NCBI GenBank assembly: GCA_009617715.1
Contig: VTFK01000351.1
Location: 186,001 to 250,000 of the forward strand
Direction: 5' to 3'
Length of the DNA: 64,000 bases
Source of the DNA: Plectrocnemia conspersa
Lineage: Eukaryota > Arthropoda > Insecta > Trichoptera > Polycentropodidae
Made by a program: the position numbers and the translations under genes. The notes under the pieces are model-generated. The model was not told the DNA's origin. It did no database searches and saw only the letters and a program-made list of their open reading frames with translations. Shown here piece by piece: positions 11,398-23,343 of the stretch (positions are counted from its first letter, which is position 1; the number at the start of each line of letters is the position of its first letter).

Positions 11398-12240
11398 AAT
11401 TTCAGTTAAAAATATTATCAATTCTAACACTGTTATTTCAAATTGCATTATATATTTACAATTATAAGTACGTAATGTATGGTTTGTTTAAAACAATTTA
11501 TTATATATTTATTGCCATACACCATCAATTACAGAGCGCACTTTTTGTCAAAGCATGACCGAACACCATTAATCTAATAATAAATAATGATTATTGCGAA
11601 AATATATATATGAATATTGTAAATACATATACATATAACATAATTTTACATCTGAATATTATTAGGAAAATATATTTATAATATGTAAGTTCTAAGTATG
11701 TAAGATCTAATTATTTTTTGAGATAAGGTATTCATTATTTTTATTATCCAAGATTTTCAGTATTTTATATCATTATTTAATTGTTACTATTTATCCACTG
11801 CACTAATATATAATAATACATATCTAGCACCTATACTGTGCACTCATGATTAAGTTTTTGGTTACATGTGTAATTGTTTTTATTGTTCTGTTTGATTTGC
11901 ACAAATTATTTTGACATTCCCACAAATGTTTTGGTGTATTGTTTGCTTTAACATATATACCGTACATAATATACGCAATAATTGTCGATACGTGATATTG
12001 TATTGTACATTAAGGTAGTTCACCCGATTTATTCGATAAGTATTATAATTTATATTTATACTTTTCTTAGAACCTTCACATAAAGAAATGATAAATATAT
12101 ATTATAATTCAAAGCAAAATTACTATTATTGTGGCAGTTTTAAAATCATTTTTTTATATATAAAAATGATAGATCGCAGTATGTTTTTTTTATATCCTAT
12201 ACATAGTGGTTGATATACAACATGATATAGTTCACGTCAA
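11398..12240. other. AT-rich spacer, no gene seen
   Basis: No feature supported beyond homopolymer and TA-rich runs. Confidence 0.5.
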
Positions 12241-12244
12241 TGTC

Positions 12245-12560
12245 TGGTTAAAAAAATCCAACTTTCGGCCGCCGGGTTGTGTCGTAAAGGGCGATGATTT
12301 TCTCCCTTTTTCGGTATTTGGGAAGTAGCCCAAGGAAATAGCGACCACAAACCCAAGCACAAGGTCCGATGGTTGCAAAGAGTGAAACATCAAAAGAAAG
12401 TCTTTGGGTCAAGCGACGGACGAAGAAAAAAAAATAGCAATGGCAACGAAATGATGGGTCTCGCGAGAAATTAAGATTCTGCGTCTTCCATGTCATGTTT
12501 GCGAAAAGATCCTGTAAAAAGATAGCGACAGAGGCACGCACACACGCAGGCATATACATA
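12245..12560. other. GC-rich island, candidate cis-regulatory block
   Basis: An abrupt change of composition from TTCGGCCGCCGGGTTGTG at 12265 to ACACACGCAGG at 12550. The minus strand is open for 103 codons, but the product looks like chance and matches nothing I know. The plus strand is purine-rich (GAAAGTC, AAAGAAAG, GACGGACGAAGAAAAAAAAA). No repeat or transposon ends flank it, which fits a conserved non-coding element or untranslated exon. Confidence 0.35.
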
Positions 12561-13190
12561 CATATATGTTTATATCGTATATAGTAAAATCACAGCTTAT
12601 CGGATTTGTGTATAATAATATATAGTATATACATACTTGAGTGCATTAATCAATGTTAAAACTAGTATGTTTTTTTATTATTTATTGCTTAATATTATGT
12701 AATCCCTTTGTTGATTTAAATATATTTAGCAAATACAGATGTAATTTTTACTAGTAAATAATGTTTTATTGCCAAATTTTAAGTTGCATGGTTTTATAAA
12801 GCGTCTTAACTTAGCTAACACATACATAATAACTATATTTTAATTTACAATAATTGTAGGAATATTCTCATTATGTTTAAGACTGCCATAGACATGATAT
12901 AATACTGTAAAATTATCTTTCTTCCATAGGCTATTTTTGTTTGATTTGATGAAAGTTTTTATTTTTAAATTTTGTAAAAAAATGTAAAAATAATAATTTA
13001 AAAATTCTTATTTTTTATATTCATTTTTGAAAATAATTTCGCTATTAATTTTTGCTGGTTTATATTTTTTCATACGTATGATTTGTCCATTAAAATAATG
13101 GCCTTGAAGTTTTACAAAGAGCACAGAATTTAGGTTTATTTTTTCTACACCATTATCGGTATGTGTTCATCCTTTTTTTTTTGTCATACC
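12561..13190. other. AT-rich spacer, no gene seen
   Basis: Nothing recognisable. Confidence 0.5.
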
Positions 13191-13199
13191 ATATAATAC

Positions 13200-13670
13200 A
13201 CAGCAATCTTTATTATAAATATCGATCTAGCGCGAAAAATGAAATTCGACACGGGATGGTTGTAAAAGAAAAATCCGGAAATTACTCGCGCCTTATCGCC
13301 CCTCCCCCGTCCCCTGCCGGGTCTCCTTTCTCAGCGTTTTTGCCTCCGGGCTTGGGATGGGAATATTTTTCTCTATGATTGAGGTCTTCAAAGTCATAAT
13401 AATAAGTCATATTCGATGCTATTCTTACGTGCCGCGTCGTGTTTTCGTCGGAAAAACAGACGATAAATCCGCTTTTACCGGTCGCGTAAAAAGCGCCACA
13501 CTCGCTATCCCTTCTTCTTCTACATCTATAATACGTGTTCGTCTTCTTGTGCGAACGTGATATCTTGCGACGACGATGGCCAATAATTTTTAATGACAAG
13601 CAGTATTTCTAGAATGGTGGGCCGATGAAACAAGCCATGGTAAAGTTTTTGTAGCGCGAATTTTCGAGCT
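13200..13670. other. GC-rich, CpG-rich island
   Basis: This block contains GCGCCTTATCGCCCCTCCCC, CCGTCCCCTGCCGGGTCTCC and, further on, CGTGCCGCGTCG, GGTCGCGTAAAAAGCGCC and GCGACGACGATGGCC. It is one of the most CpG-dense parts of the window. Short frames are open on both strands (about 70-105 codons), none with a known domain. A pyrimidine-rich run (CCCTTCTTCTTCTAC) lies at 13508-13522. It could be a promoter/5' leader or an enhancer; I saw no convincing splice donor or initiator to choose between them. Confidence 0.4.
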
Positions 13671-14190
13671 GGTTCGTTGCTATATTTCTGCTTTTAAACG
13701 CAGTTTTATATAGTAATGTCAAATCCTGCGCTTATTGTTAATGCATTATTGATTTTTTGACATTTATTATTTTTATTCATTGAACACAAATAATATGTTG
13801 TTTGATTTGTCTTTGTTTTTACGTACCATTACTTACTAAGATTCTATATATAATATTTCAATCATATAATTTTTTATTTTTATATTGATTTAACGATTTA
13901 TTATTGATGGATTTATCACCTAAAAGTCTTAAGCTTTTTTTTAAGTTAATTGCATTAGTGATTAATGGGTACATATATATTGCATGTCATATGATTAATA
14001 ATTTGAGATAAGCAGATGACACAATATTCTTGATATAATACACATTTTAACACACACATATAAATGTTACTGGTTTATAACTAGTTTTTTGTTCATAAAT
14101 AGTTATTAGCTAAATACAATAAAAAAATACAAAAATATTGTAGGAAATTAAAGGGGAAATTTTTTTTTTAATTTAAGCAAAAAAAAAATT
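13671..14190. other. AT-rich spacer, no gene seen
   Basis: No feature supported apart from poly-A/T runs near 14160-14190. Confidence 0.5.
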
Positions 14191-14276
14191 TAAATACAGT
14201 AAAAAAAACAATAAATTAATTGATGATTTGAATACATTTTATTGGTGAACTGGAATTATTGATAAGTGGTTTTAAG
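14191..14276 (+). repeat. direct repeat, left copy (flanks hAT element)
   Basis: An 85-90 bp stretch starting TAAATACAG and containing TGATGATTTGAATACATTTT and ACTGGAATTATTGATAAG. It recurs with few differences and in the same orientation at 17105-17197. The hAT element at 14348-16989 lies between the copies. Confidence 0.85.
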
Positions 14277-14347
14277 GCTCTAAAGTAATATATGCTTTGG
14301 CATTTGGTGCTTAAATTTAAATTTAACGTTGTTTTTATTGTACTCAC

Positions 14348-16989
14348 CAGGGGCGTATATTCAGGGTATATTCAGGGGCGGCGCACACCCGCAAAACCAT
14401 CTAAAATATAAATTTAGAAATTTAGAAAATTTAGGGCGTAAAAATCATTTTGCATTTAATATGCAAAATTATAAAATTTTAATCATTCGCTCTGAACATT
14501 GGTTTTGTCGCGAGCGATCGTTTTGGAACAACACATATAACGCGCCGACCTTGCGCGCGGCCGCCGACTAAAGTAAATTGTTCCGAGATTTAACGGCTGA
14601 AGTCGATCTGTCGGCTGGCAGCGCTCAGTAGTAAAATTGGTCTCAAATTTGGTGCGCGTACTTCAAAACTCTTGCGTCCGTCGCTGCTTTTTTTATTACA
14701 TTATATCACAATAACAGGTCACTCATTTTTTATATTTTGCCATAAAATAGTTTATTATCTTATTTACATATGATCAATATTTAATTTTCTATTCTATATT
14801 ATATTTTTTTATTTACCCCAATAATGATGAAGAATACTATTGAAGATATTCTGAATAATCCATTTTCAAAAAGAAGTTATGAAATTAAATTGAAGATAAT
14901 CAAAATTGCCAAACCACGTCCACCTCTTCCCAATTTATTTATGAAGCATAAAGACAATAAATGTGAATATACAAGACATTTTTCATTTTCATCATATGAA
15001 CGAACTGAGTGGTTAACAGGCTGCGAACTTCGATCTAGATTGTTCTGTTGGCCATGTATATTGTTTTCCAAAGAAAGAAGCGTGTGGAGTAAAAGTGGAT
15101 TTGCTGACCTTAGTCATCTGATAACGGCACTGAAAAAACACAAAAGAGCGCAGTCACACGTTCAATCATTTTTTTTCTCTCAAAATGTTTGGAAAACAAC
15201 GAATTGAAGTCATGATTGACGCTCAACGTAAAGCTAATATAAGTCAACATAATGAACAAGTTAATAAAAATAGAGAAATATTAAAACGAATGATTGACGC
15301 AGTAGTAGTATATCTAGGTAAACAAGAACAACCTTTTTGAGGCCACGATGAGTCCTGTAATTCACTAAACAAAGGAAATTACCTTGAATTTTTAAATGCA
15401 CTTCGATAATACGATACTGTTTTGGATACTCATTTAAATGCTGCAACGGTGTTTCGTGGTACTTCCCCATCCATACAGAATGACATAATTGAAGCAATTG
15501 GTGATGTTATTAAAGATCATATTAAGGAAGAAGTAAATTCAGCAAATTTTGTCGCTATTATTCTTGACGAAACTTCAGATATAATGACAAGCTCACAGCT
15601 CTCAACAGTTTTGCGTTTTGTTTATGAAGGTAAAGTTTACGAGCGGTTTATTAGCTTTACAGACGTTAGATCTGATAAAACAGCCGATGACTTATTTAAG
15701 GTCTTTCCAATATAAAAGTGTGCAAATCATTCTTTCAAACTTTAAATGGATTGTCTGCATTCTTTTCGAAATCTTCCAAACGAATAAATGCTTTACAAGA
15801 GTTTGTAGGTAGAAGACTTCCTTCTGTTACACCTACAAGATGGAATTACACATCACGGTTAAGTAACACAGTGCAAAAACACAGAAATGAATTTACGGAC
15901 TTTTTTCGAGACGTCGTGAAAAATTGTGAACTATGGGACCCCGACACTGTAATAAAAGCACGAGGTTTTCTGAGTTTTTTGGAAGATTTTGAAACAAGAA
16001 AATTTCTCCATATATTTTCAAACCTTTTTGGAAAAACTGATGTGTTATACAACATTTTACAATCCAAATCTTTTGACATATTATATTGCTGTAAGAAAGT
16101 TACCGAAATTTTGCAACAACTCAGACATGAACAGGAAAATAATTATGAAACATTATGGGATTCTTATGTAACGGAAGAAAATTATCCAAGACTGAGTAAT
16201 GATTTGCTTGTTGAAGAAAAGCACGCGTTTAGCCAACTATTTAATACAATAGTTGATAATATATGTAAGCAAATTGAATACCGTTTTTCTTCAATGTCCA
16301 AATTGGAATTTTTTCACCTACTGGAGAAAGAAAAATATGAGCAATACAAAGGAAAATTTCCAAATGAATTGCTTACCAAACTGCAACAATTCTATGAAGC
16401 ATTATTTGATTATATAAGTTTAGAAAATGAGCTTGCTGTTCTTTATCATTTACCTAAATTTGCAGAGAAATCTGTTCATGAGCTTGTACAATTTATGAAC
16501 ACAAATAATCTTGAGTCAGGTTTTCAGAAAATAGATAAATTAGGCAAACTAATATTAACTCTTCCAAGCAGTACGCTTCAGCAGAACGTTCATTTTCTGC
16601 TCTGAAACGAATTAATAATTGTTATCGAAGTACCCAAGGCCAAGAAAGGCAATGTGGCCTTAGCTTGATTTCAATAGAAAAAGGGATCTTTATGGATATT
16701 AAAAAGAAGAGCACTTTTTATGACAGCGTGATAGAAAAAATTATGATTAAAGAAAGAAGATTAGATTTTATATATAAATAATTATAATTTTATGTTTATT
16801 GGAAATTTGATATTTTTATATAATAATATTTTAGATTAGGTTTGATGTTTATTTATTTATTTATATATAGGAAAAAGCTGTAAGACAGTTTAGGCATGCC
16901 AAAACCTCGGCTAATAAAAATGAAAAAATGTACGTTTTTTTTTAATTTTTTATAGCACACCCAATATTAACACCCACCGTACGCCACTG
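14348..16989 (+). mobile_element. hAT element of the TTF-zinc-finger type, with 8-bp target duplication
   Basis: The left end is CAGGGGCGTATATTCAGGG and the right end is the inverted CACCCACCGTACGCCACTG, so the terminal repeat is of the form CAG[G/T]GGCGTA. The exact octamer GTACTCAC lies at 14340-14347 and 16990-16997. A second CAGGGGCGGCGCACACCC motif follows just inside the left end and is mirrored by GCACACCC near the right end. The length of 2.64 kb and an internal transposase on the plus strand fit an element near full length, although the transposase has a central deletion and several breaks, so it is probably immobile unless served in trans. Leader sequence at 14348-14823 is CpG-rich (for example GCGCGCGGCCGCCGAC at about 14555). 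Confidence 0.93.
14824..16781 (+). pseudogene. TTF-zinc-finger/hAT-dimerisation transposase, broken
   Basis: A hAT transposase of the kind annotated as zinc-finger MYM-type or TTF-type finger with hAT dimerisation domain. From the ATG at 14824 the first frame gives 127 residues ending at 15207; its finger runs WLTGCELRSRLFCWPC (C75, C78) with His at 106 and 112. A frameshift near 15185 leads to a second frame with two stops (15338-15340, 15407-15409) that contains ILDETSDI with the first catalytic Asp. At about 15712-15718 sequence jumps from DDLFKV to CKSFFQTLNGLSAFFS: the stretch with the second catalytic Asp and the C/H...AHRLNL box is missing. The third frame then continues with RRLPSVTPTRWNYTSRL to 16575. 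A final frameshift restores SAERSFSALKRINN, the dimerisation motif, and the stop is at 16779. Family firm, protein inactive. Confidence 0.92.
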
Positions 16990-17104
16990 GTACTCACCGA
17001 GAATAGTGGGTTAGGATGGTTTCGCGAGATATTTTTATAATATTTAAAATAAATGAGCATAGAAACAATACATTTTTGTCATTAATTTAATATTGAATAA
17101 AAAA

Positions 17105-17197
17105 TTAAAATACAGGAACCAGAAAAAAACAATAAATTAAATGATGATTTGAATACATTTTAATGAAGAACTGGAATTATTGATAAGTTGTTTTTAG
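17105..17197 (+). repeat. direct repeat, right copy (flanks hAT element)
   Basis: Second copy of the 14191-14276 sequence, with TGATGATTTGAATACATTTT and ACTGGAATTATTGATAAG conserved. It lies about 110 bp beyond the right target duplication of the hAT element. Confidence 0.85.
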
Positions 17198-17209
17198 TTT
17201 TTTTTATTG

Positions 17210-17870
17210 CATCAATCAAAAAATATTGTCTATTAGTTTTTGATTTTTTGAATTTAATTTGGAGGGTAAATATTTACAATAAATATATCAAGAATGTCAT
17301 TTACGATTACTTATTACTAGCTGTCAATCCTTCACTGTCGTGAGGTATCAAAGCGAGCGAGTGTGCGGATACCGGACGTTCAATATTGAATATAACATTG
17401 ATCTTAAATTTATGCTGAAAATCTAACTGGCAAACATTTTGCTCTTAGTATTAAATTATGTAATATATTGATATATTTAAGTGTATAATAGCATAACGCC
17501 ATTTTTATTAAATTATTTGCTTATAACAAATTTTCTGTTTTATTTTAAGTTTTTAACAGCATATAGAAAATATGTATAAACAATAAATCTTATAGATTTT
17601 TTGAGTGCCACAAAATATTGTATTAAATTAAATAATTTGTTTACCTTGAATAATGGCCGTATTGTCTAAAATAAACCAACGTATAGCTCAAATAAAAACG
17701 AAACATAACAATTCCATAAAAATCTTTACATGAACACAAACTTTTAGAAGACCATGTAGTTTAATTTAGTTATACTAAGGATTTGATGAAAACATTTCAT
17801 CCGTTTGTCAAAGCGAAAAAAAAACACAAGACATCGAGATTAAAAAGACTTTACAATGAACAAGCGAGAC
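17210..17870. other. AT-rich spacer, no gene seen
   Basis: Nothing supported, apart from a brief GC-richer patch at 17325-17390 (TGTCGTGAGGTATCAAAGCG). Confidence 0.45.
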
Positions 17871-17874
17871 GATG

Positions 17875-18190
17875 GGAAAACAATTTTAAAGCTAGAACCA
17901 TGAGCCCGAGAGTTTCTCTTAGATGCGAGTGTATATCGACCGACGCTTACACTCCGTCTCGGTAATACAAATTATTAGCATTTCTCAAATAAGGAAAATC
18001 ATGGACCGTTGGGATTTCTTAGAATCTAATGTAGTAAATTCTCAATTGCCGCCACTTTACATATGTACGTTGTTCGTTCGCACACACGCGCACTGAGTTA
18101 GAGACGTTATCTAAAGTGCGAGAAGTTTTTAAACCCTTTCGCTCTCTCTGTACGTACAAAAAAGAGATCGCGGATGATGAAGTGATATAC
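17875..18190. other. CpG-rich island, candidate regulatory block
   Basis: Contains GACCGACGCTTACACTCCGT, GTTCGTTCGCACACACGCGC and CCTTTCGCTCTCTCTGTACG. The GCTCTCTCT run is a GAGA-type motif that is common in insect promoters and Polycomb/trithorax elements. No protein or transposon match. Confidence 0.35.
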
Positions 18191-18199
18191 TGATGATTT

Positions 18200-20780
18200 A
18201 TCTTGTCAAATTTATCAGCAGAATATAAGGATAATACTATCGGGGGGAAGGAGACATTTACAGAGTGGCGAAAAAATACATTTTAAATGCTGCATTTTAT
18301 AAACATTTAATACTATAAAAAAATCCTTTAAACGATGTATTGAGATTGATATTAAAGCTACCTGGAATAACATATATTAAGCAGCAATAATAAATCAATT
18401 ACCAATAATCAGTTTTAGCAAGGAAAACATCTGTTTTGAATTAAACTTTAAAAAAATTTAAGGTTGCGCAGCATAAAATTGATAAATATCATAACAATAT
18501 TTTATTTGATAATTTAAAATCGATACATTTTGAGGGATTTATTAACTATAAGTGAGAACTAAATTTTTTTTTACCAATATTGTAAGAGGTTATTAATTAA
18601 TATATTAAAATTATTTTAAATTTTATTATTTATGCAAGAAATAGGCACAATACTAATGTCTCTTTGTTAAATCGTGATTTTTTAAATGGCTAGCATAAAA
18701 CAAGAACATATATAAATTAGCAAATCATTAATAACTTGTAATGTATGTTTCATCAGATCATTGATAAATATAATAAGAGTACAATAAATAGATTAAAACA
18801 CGTTGAATTAAAATTGATTTTCGGATAATTACTATTTTCAATTCTTGTTTTAGAGGTAGATGGATAAAAGTTAGCCCTTAATCTAGGAAGACTAACTAGC
18901 AAAGTTATGACACGCAAGTCACGAAGTGACACGCGGGCAAAGTTTGAATTTCGATTCTAAATTGTATTGAATTCGGGAAAAAATGTGAGAGTTTTGTTAA
19001 TGGGCTACTGAAATATTGGGAGTCGTTGATATGAGATATAATAAAAAATGTGATATTCAAGACACACCGATCGAGGTGCAACGTACATAAGTCACGTACG
19101 AAAAGCGTATATTTTTATTAGTTTCATATCACCGGACATCAATGAAAATTGTGATAAATTAATTCATTGGCGCCGACACAGGAATGCAGGACATCGTTGG
19201 GCGTACAGTTGAGACTTATTAAATGCTTCTTGAAACTCAAGTCACGGTTTAGGTACAACGGATACCGCCGGATTGTTTCAATTAATCCATTAAGTCTTAA
19301 CGAATGAATGACTAAAAAGCTTCTTCTCTTAAAACCGCATATAATCAATTATTTTTCAGGTTTATTTTTATTTTAAATATATATCATTATTAATTCATCA
19401 ATAACAAAATTTGCCAAAAAAAATATTAGTATAGTTTATATTAGCTAGCGTATAACAATAAATGTAAAGTATAGCATTAAAGCACCACGATCCGTAAAAA
19501 TTATAAATTATATTTAATAAAGATCTATAAAATTGAGATTTTTTAAATATCTTCTTAAAACCAATTTTCTCACCCAACCATTAATTTAGAAATGAAGTCC
19601 AGGTTTTTTTAAACCATCCAGATATTGAAGATTTGTGATTTTAAATATCATATATTGAACATTAGAGGTTATGTATTTAAATTAAGCTTTGTCTTTTGTA
19701 GTAAATAAGTCAAACAGGAATATATTGCATTTAAAAAACAATGCTTCCGGTAAACTAAATTATTAATTAAATTTCAAAAAAATATGAAAAATACTTCAAA
19801 AATAAGTGTTTGTTCTAAAATATTCGATTTTACAAAGAATGATATTTTTGATTCAAAAACAGTTGTTATGCAACTTAGTGTAGATCACAATTATTGTCAT
19901 TAATTTAATTTTGCTACCATAAATCTAGAATCTTTTTTTTTATAATCATTTATGCTTGCATCCAATACCAGTCATTCGATTCTCGTATAAATTTGCGATG
20001 TTGTAATAAAGTAAACCTTTTTCCAAAGTATATAATTTATCTCCTTGACTTACAGCTGAATATCTGACACGGTTTCCGGTTAATACTCGCGGGTTAATCC
20101 AAAACCGGTTACCGGATGATATAAATTATTTATTTTTTTACCCAGATCTAGTATGTGTTTATGACATAATTTTAATAAAGAACGCATCTAAAGCATAAAA
20201 TCTTAAATATAAAATTAATGTGATTAAATGTGCATGAGCGCATAACTATAAAGTATGTATTATTACACATTGAATTATTCTGATCGACTTATATTCATAT
20301 AATATGCTTGACATTAGTCACCAATTTAATTGTGAGGGAAAATTATGTTAATTAACGAATATGATGCTTTTACAATACATTTAATAGTATACATATTTTA
20401 ATTGTGATTATTATTAGTAATTATAATATGTATATGAAATATTACTCATAATAAATGAAAAAAATAAAATATGGGTATAATGTGTTTATTTTTCATTAAT
20501 CAATTCATACCCTATTACTTATCAAAAAATATTATTATTTTTTTATATAAATACGTGTGTTTGTAAAATGAATATTTAAATATACTAAAAAATTCAATCA
20601 AGATAAAGGCATGAAAAATTACATCAATTAAACTTTTGATATGGTTAGCGAATGAAAATGTAATACAATTCTTGTTGTTATAAGTTTATATTGTAATTTA
20701 ATTGTTAGTGAAATCAGATAAATTATGAAATAAGTTTAAAGCGATAACCCAGTTAGATTTTTACGTAAAGCTTATAACGG
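18200..20780. other. AT-rich spacer with a patch at 18.9-19.3 kb
   Basis: Mostly AT-rich. From 18900 to 19330 composition is more even (CACGCAAGTCACGAAGTGAC, GGTACAACGGATACCGCCGG) and includes the small inverted repeat TCACGAAGTGA. At 20060-20115 the words GGTTTCCGGTTAA and AACCGGTTACCGG form an imperfect inverted pair, possibly a remnant transposon end. No gene is supported. Confidence 0.4.
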
Positions 20781-20795
20781 TAATAAGCAAAAAAT

Positions 20796-21175
20796 GGGCA
20801 GCCGGTCAAAAGAGCGTGCGTCAAATGAGCACCGTCATATAAGCGCTGCGTCATAAGAGCGTTTACCAAAGTAGCGCTATCACAAAGTAGCGTGCGTCAT
20901 ATGAGCGCTTAAAAAAAGAGAACACGTCTTAAGAGCGCAAAAACAACTTGATATATATAAAGTAATGAATATTTTAGGAATAATCTATACAAATTATAAG
21001 TAATTGTGAGAAATTTACTAAGAATTAAAATTCACGAGATATAGGCGATAAATTAGTATTTTATGTGCCAGAGCGCAATGACGATTAAAATGATTAGACA
21101 ATAAAAATATTATTATTTATTAATTATTACGTACATACGAAAGTATGGCTCCCCATCCCCATACATGCGATATAT
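20796..21175 (+). repeat. left terminal inverted repeat
   Basis: Outer part made of degenerate about 15-bp units (GCGTCATAAGAGCG, GTCATATGAGCGC, CCAAAGTAGCGC). The inner part holds TATGTGCCAGAGCG and ends with ACGTACATACGAAAGTATGG. It pairs with 23344-23744. Confidence 0.88.
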
Positions 21176-22149
21176 GCATATCAGTGTCGTGCGGTAACTT
21201 TGAAACAGGGCATGCGGTTAGGGGGGATAGGAACAAAAACTATATTTTTAAATTTATTACAATTTATGTGAAGCTCGTAAAAAGCACGAATGCTCTTAAC
21301 CTCACATATGCGCTACTATACAATTAAAAAAAATTAGTAAAGAAAATCGTATCGACGATTTTTTTAGTGCTCAATTTAAGGCAAATGTTGAATTAAATAA
21401 TAAAAAAGTTACTGCAAACAGATTTATTATTTCCAAACTAATTGACGTGATTTGCTTTTTATCTAAACAAGAACTTTTTTTCGAGGACACTCGGAAAATA
21501 TACTGATTATATAATGCGGTTATTGCTGACTTTTGTAAGAAGGTGCGTCGAATACAATTAATTTTCAATAAAAATAAATACATAATATGTTTATAAAATA
21601 AAGAAAATAAATTTCAAAATAAAGTTTTGTTCAGCCACCCCCTAACCCCCATATAATCAATATGTAATAATAGTATATTTTTTTCACTATTTTCAACGAA
21701 AGAACGAAATGTCGTAAATTTGGCACATATAAATTAGATTTTAATAATATAAAACTTTAAATGATCGACATTATACTTTTAGAAGGTCAACAAGTCAACA
21801 ACAAAGGTGACCTTCGTGTCACTCTCACATTAAAATATTAAAAATAAACAAAGAACTTGCATTAAAATAATTGGAATTAGAGATAAATATTTTAAAAATA
21901 GACAAATTGTCAACCTTCGATAAAAAATATTTTTTTTTGTAATCTGAGATGCACGATATTTTAATTGTTATGGTTTATATAAACATAACACGAAGCATAA
22001 CCTTGAACTCGTTTGAACTTGTTTATGCATCTCGAAATATTTAAAAAAAATTCAGTAGCTATATGACATTAGTCATTAACGGTCGTGTTACATTTTTGTC
22101 GAATAAGTGTTTTCGTTGATATTTTTTATAATAATATCCCTTTCGATGT

Positions 22150-22462
22150 TTTAAATTAGCAGTGCAATATAAAGTGATTTCAATTCGTTTTAATTACCAG
22201 TGTAATTTAGTGTATGTGTTAGAATTAAGCAGTGTATACAAAAAATTAGTGTTTTTAATAGTGTTTATAGCTAAAATTTGTGTGTTATACACACAATATA
22301 TTGTTGCTATGCAAGGTCGTTGCATCAGTGTTTCCGCGGCGTGTAACGCGGTCGCTTCTACCGTGTCCCTTCCACCGCGTCCCTTCCACTGTGGAGTGAC
22401 GCCGAAGTCGCGTGGCCCGCGAGGATATTTACAATTGTAGGCATCATCATGCATTTGACAAG
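22150..22462 (+). other. putative 5' exon inside the long-TIR element
   Basis: A CpG-rich block (CCGCGGCGTGTAACGCGGTC, GACGCCGAAGTCGCGTGGCC) ends in ACAAG followed by GTAATG, a plausible splice donor at 22463. Both strands are open for about 90-110 codons here, but neither translation resembles a known protein. A matching acceptor (pyrimidine-rich run then TTTAG) lies at 23075. The simplest reading is the untranslated first exon of the element's original transposase gene. This is inference from splice-site shape only. Confidence 0.35.
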
Positions 22463-23075
22463 GTAATGTCTTTTTAATTTTGTGTGTAACCCTTTGTGTT
22501 AGTAAGTCGATATAGTATTCCAAGCGTTGCACTCAAAACTTGAAATGCATTTATTGGCTTTGTGTTGGAGCTAATTTTGCCAATTTCAATTTATTAATGG
22601 TAAAAAAACTTGTGGTAAACACATTTTAGTAAGATTGAATTTTCAACTTATGCAAATAACTCAATCATCTTAAATTTACGAGTGTAAGTTTATTGTAAAA
22701 TTTTTCATCGGAACATGGCCGGATCGAGCGGTTTTAAGACCGCGCATAACGCGATACTTGACAATTATTGGTCTTAAACTGATTATTTTCCTTCAAAGAG
22801 TATCTATATTTTTATAATATGGGATGAAACGGGATTATATGCTCTAATTGTGCATAATTCTTACTTAATATTGTGTGTCTGTTATGAAATAAAAGGATTA
22901 GAAAAAAGCTATTTCGCTCGCACTATTAAAATGAGCGATTGACAACTATCGATCTAGGTATCGACATTTTTAGCGGCAACTCAAATAATAATATTAGTCT
23001 TTATAAGTCGCGTAAAACAGAATTAGTAATCTGTGTTTTAATTATTTATAAATACTTATATTGCTTTATTTTTAG

Positions 23076-23204
23076 AAATTATCCATATAATTACGAATGA
23101 CGATATAATAATGGATGTTTAAGAAAGTGACGATGAATTTGATACTAACTCTGTTATTATTACTGTGATAGTAATAGTAGTAGGAATAATATCTAACTAC
23201 TGAG
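23076..23204 (+). pseudogene. possible transposase N-terminus remnant
   Basis: Immediately after a good splice acceptor, a plus-strand frame reads NDDIIMDV, a stop, then ESDDEFDTNSVI. An acidic N-terminus of this kind is common at the start of DNA transposases such as piggyBac- and Harbinger-type proteins, but it is low-complexity and not diagnostic. Coding character is lost within about 100 bp, before the right terminal repeat, so the bulk of the gene would have been deleted. Confidence 0.3.
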
Positions 23205-23343
23205 GGTCCGTATACCTGCCCTATTATACGCATTCATTGAAAGTTGAGTCGATAATTATTTGTCAATTTAATGAAACATTACAGAACAAATGTAATGATA
23301 AATTTAAAATCAGCGTTTCATTTTAGTACAAAATATATAAGTA

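Noticed and set aside
20060..20115. GGTTTCCGGTTAA / AACCGGTTACCGG as transposon end
   Set aside because: The inverted match is imperfect and no second end or target duplication could be found.
22162..22532. Two overlapping frames of about 92 (+) and 112 (-) codons inside the long-TIR element
   Set aside because: Neither resembles a transposase or any known protein; the GC-rich block is better explained as a leader exon or promoter.
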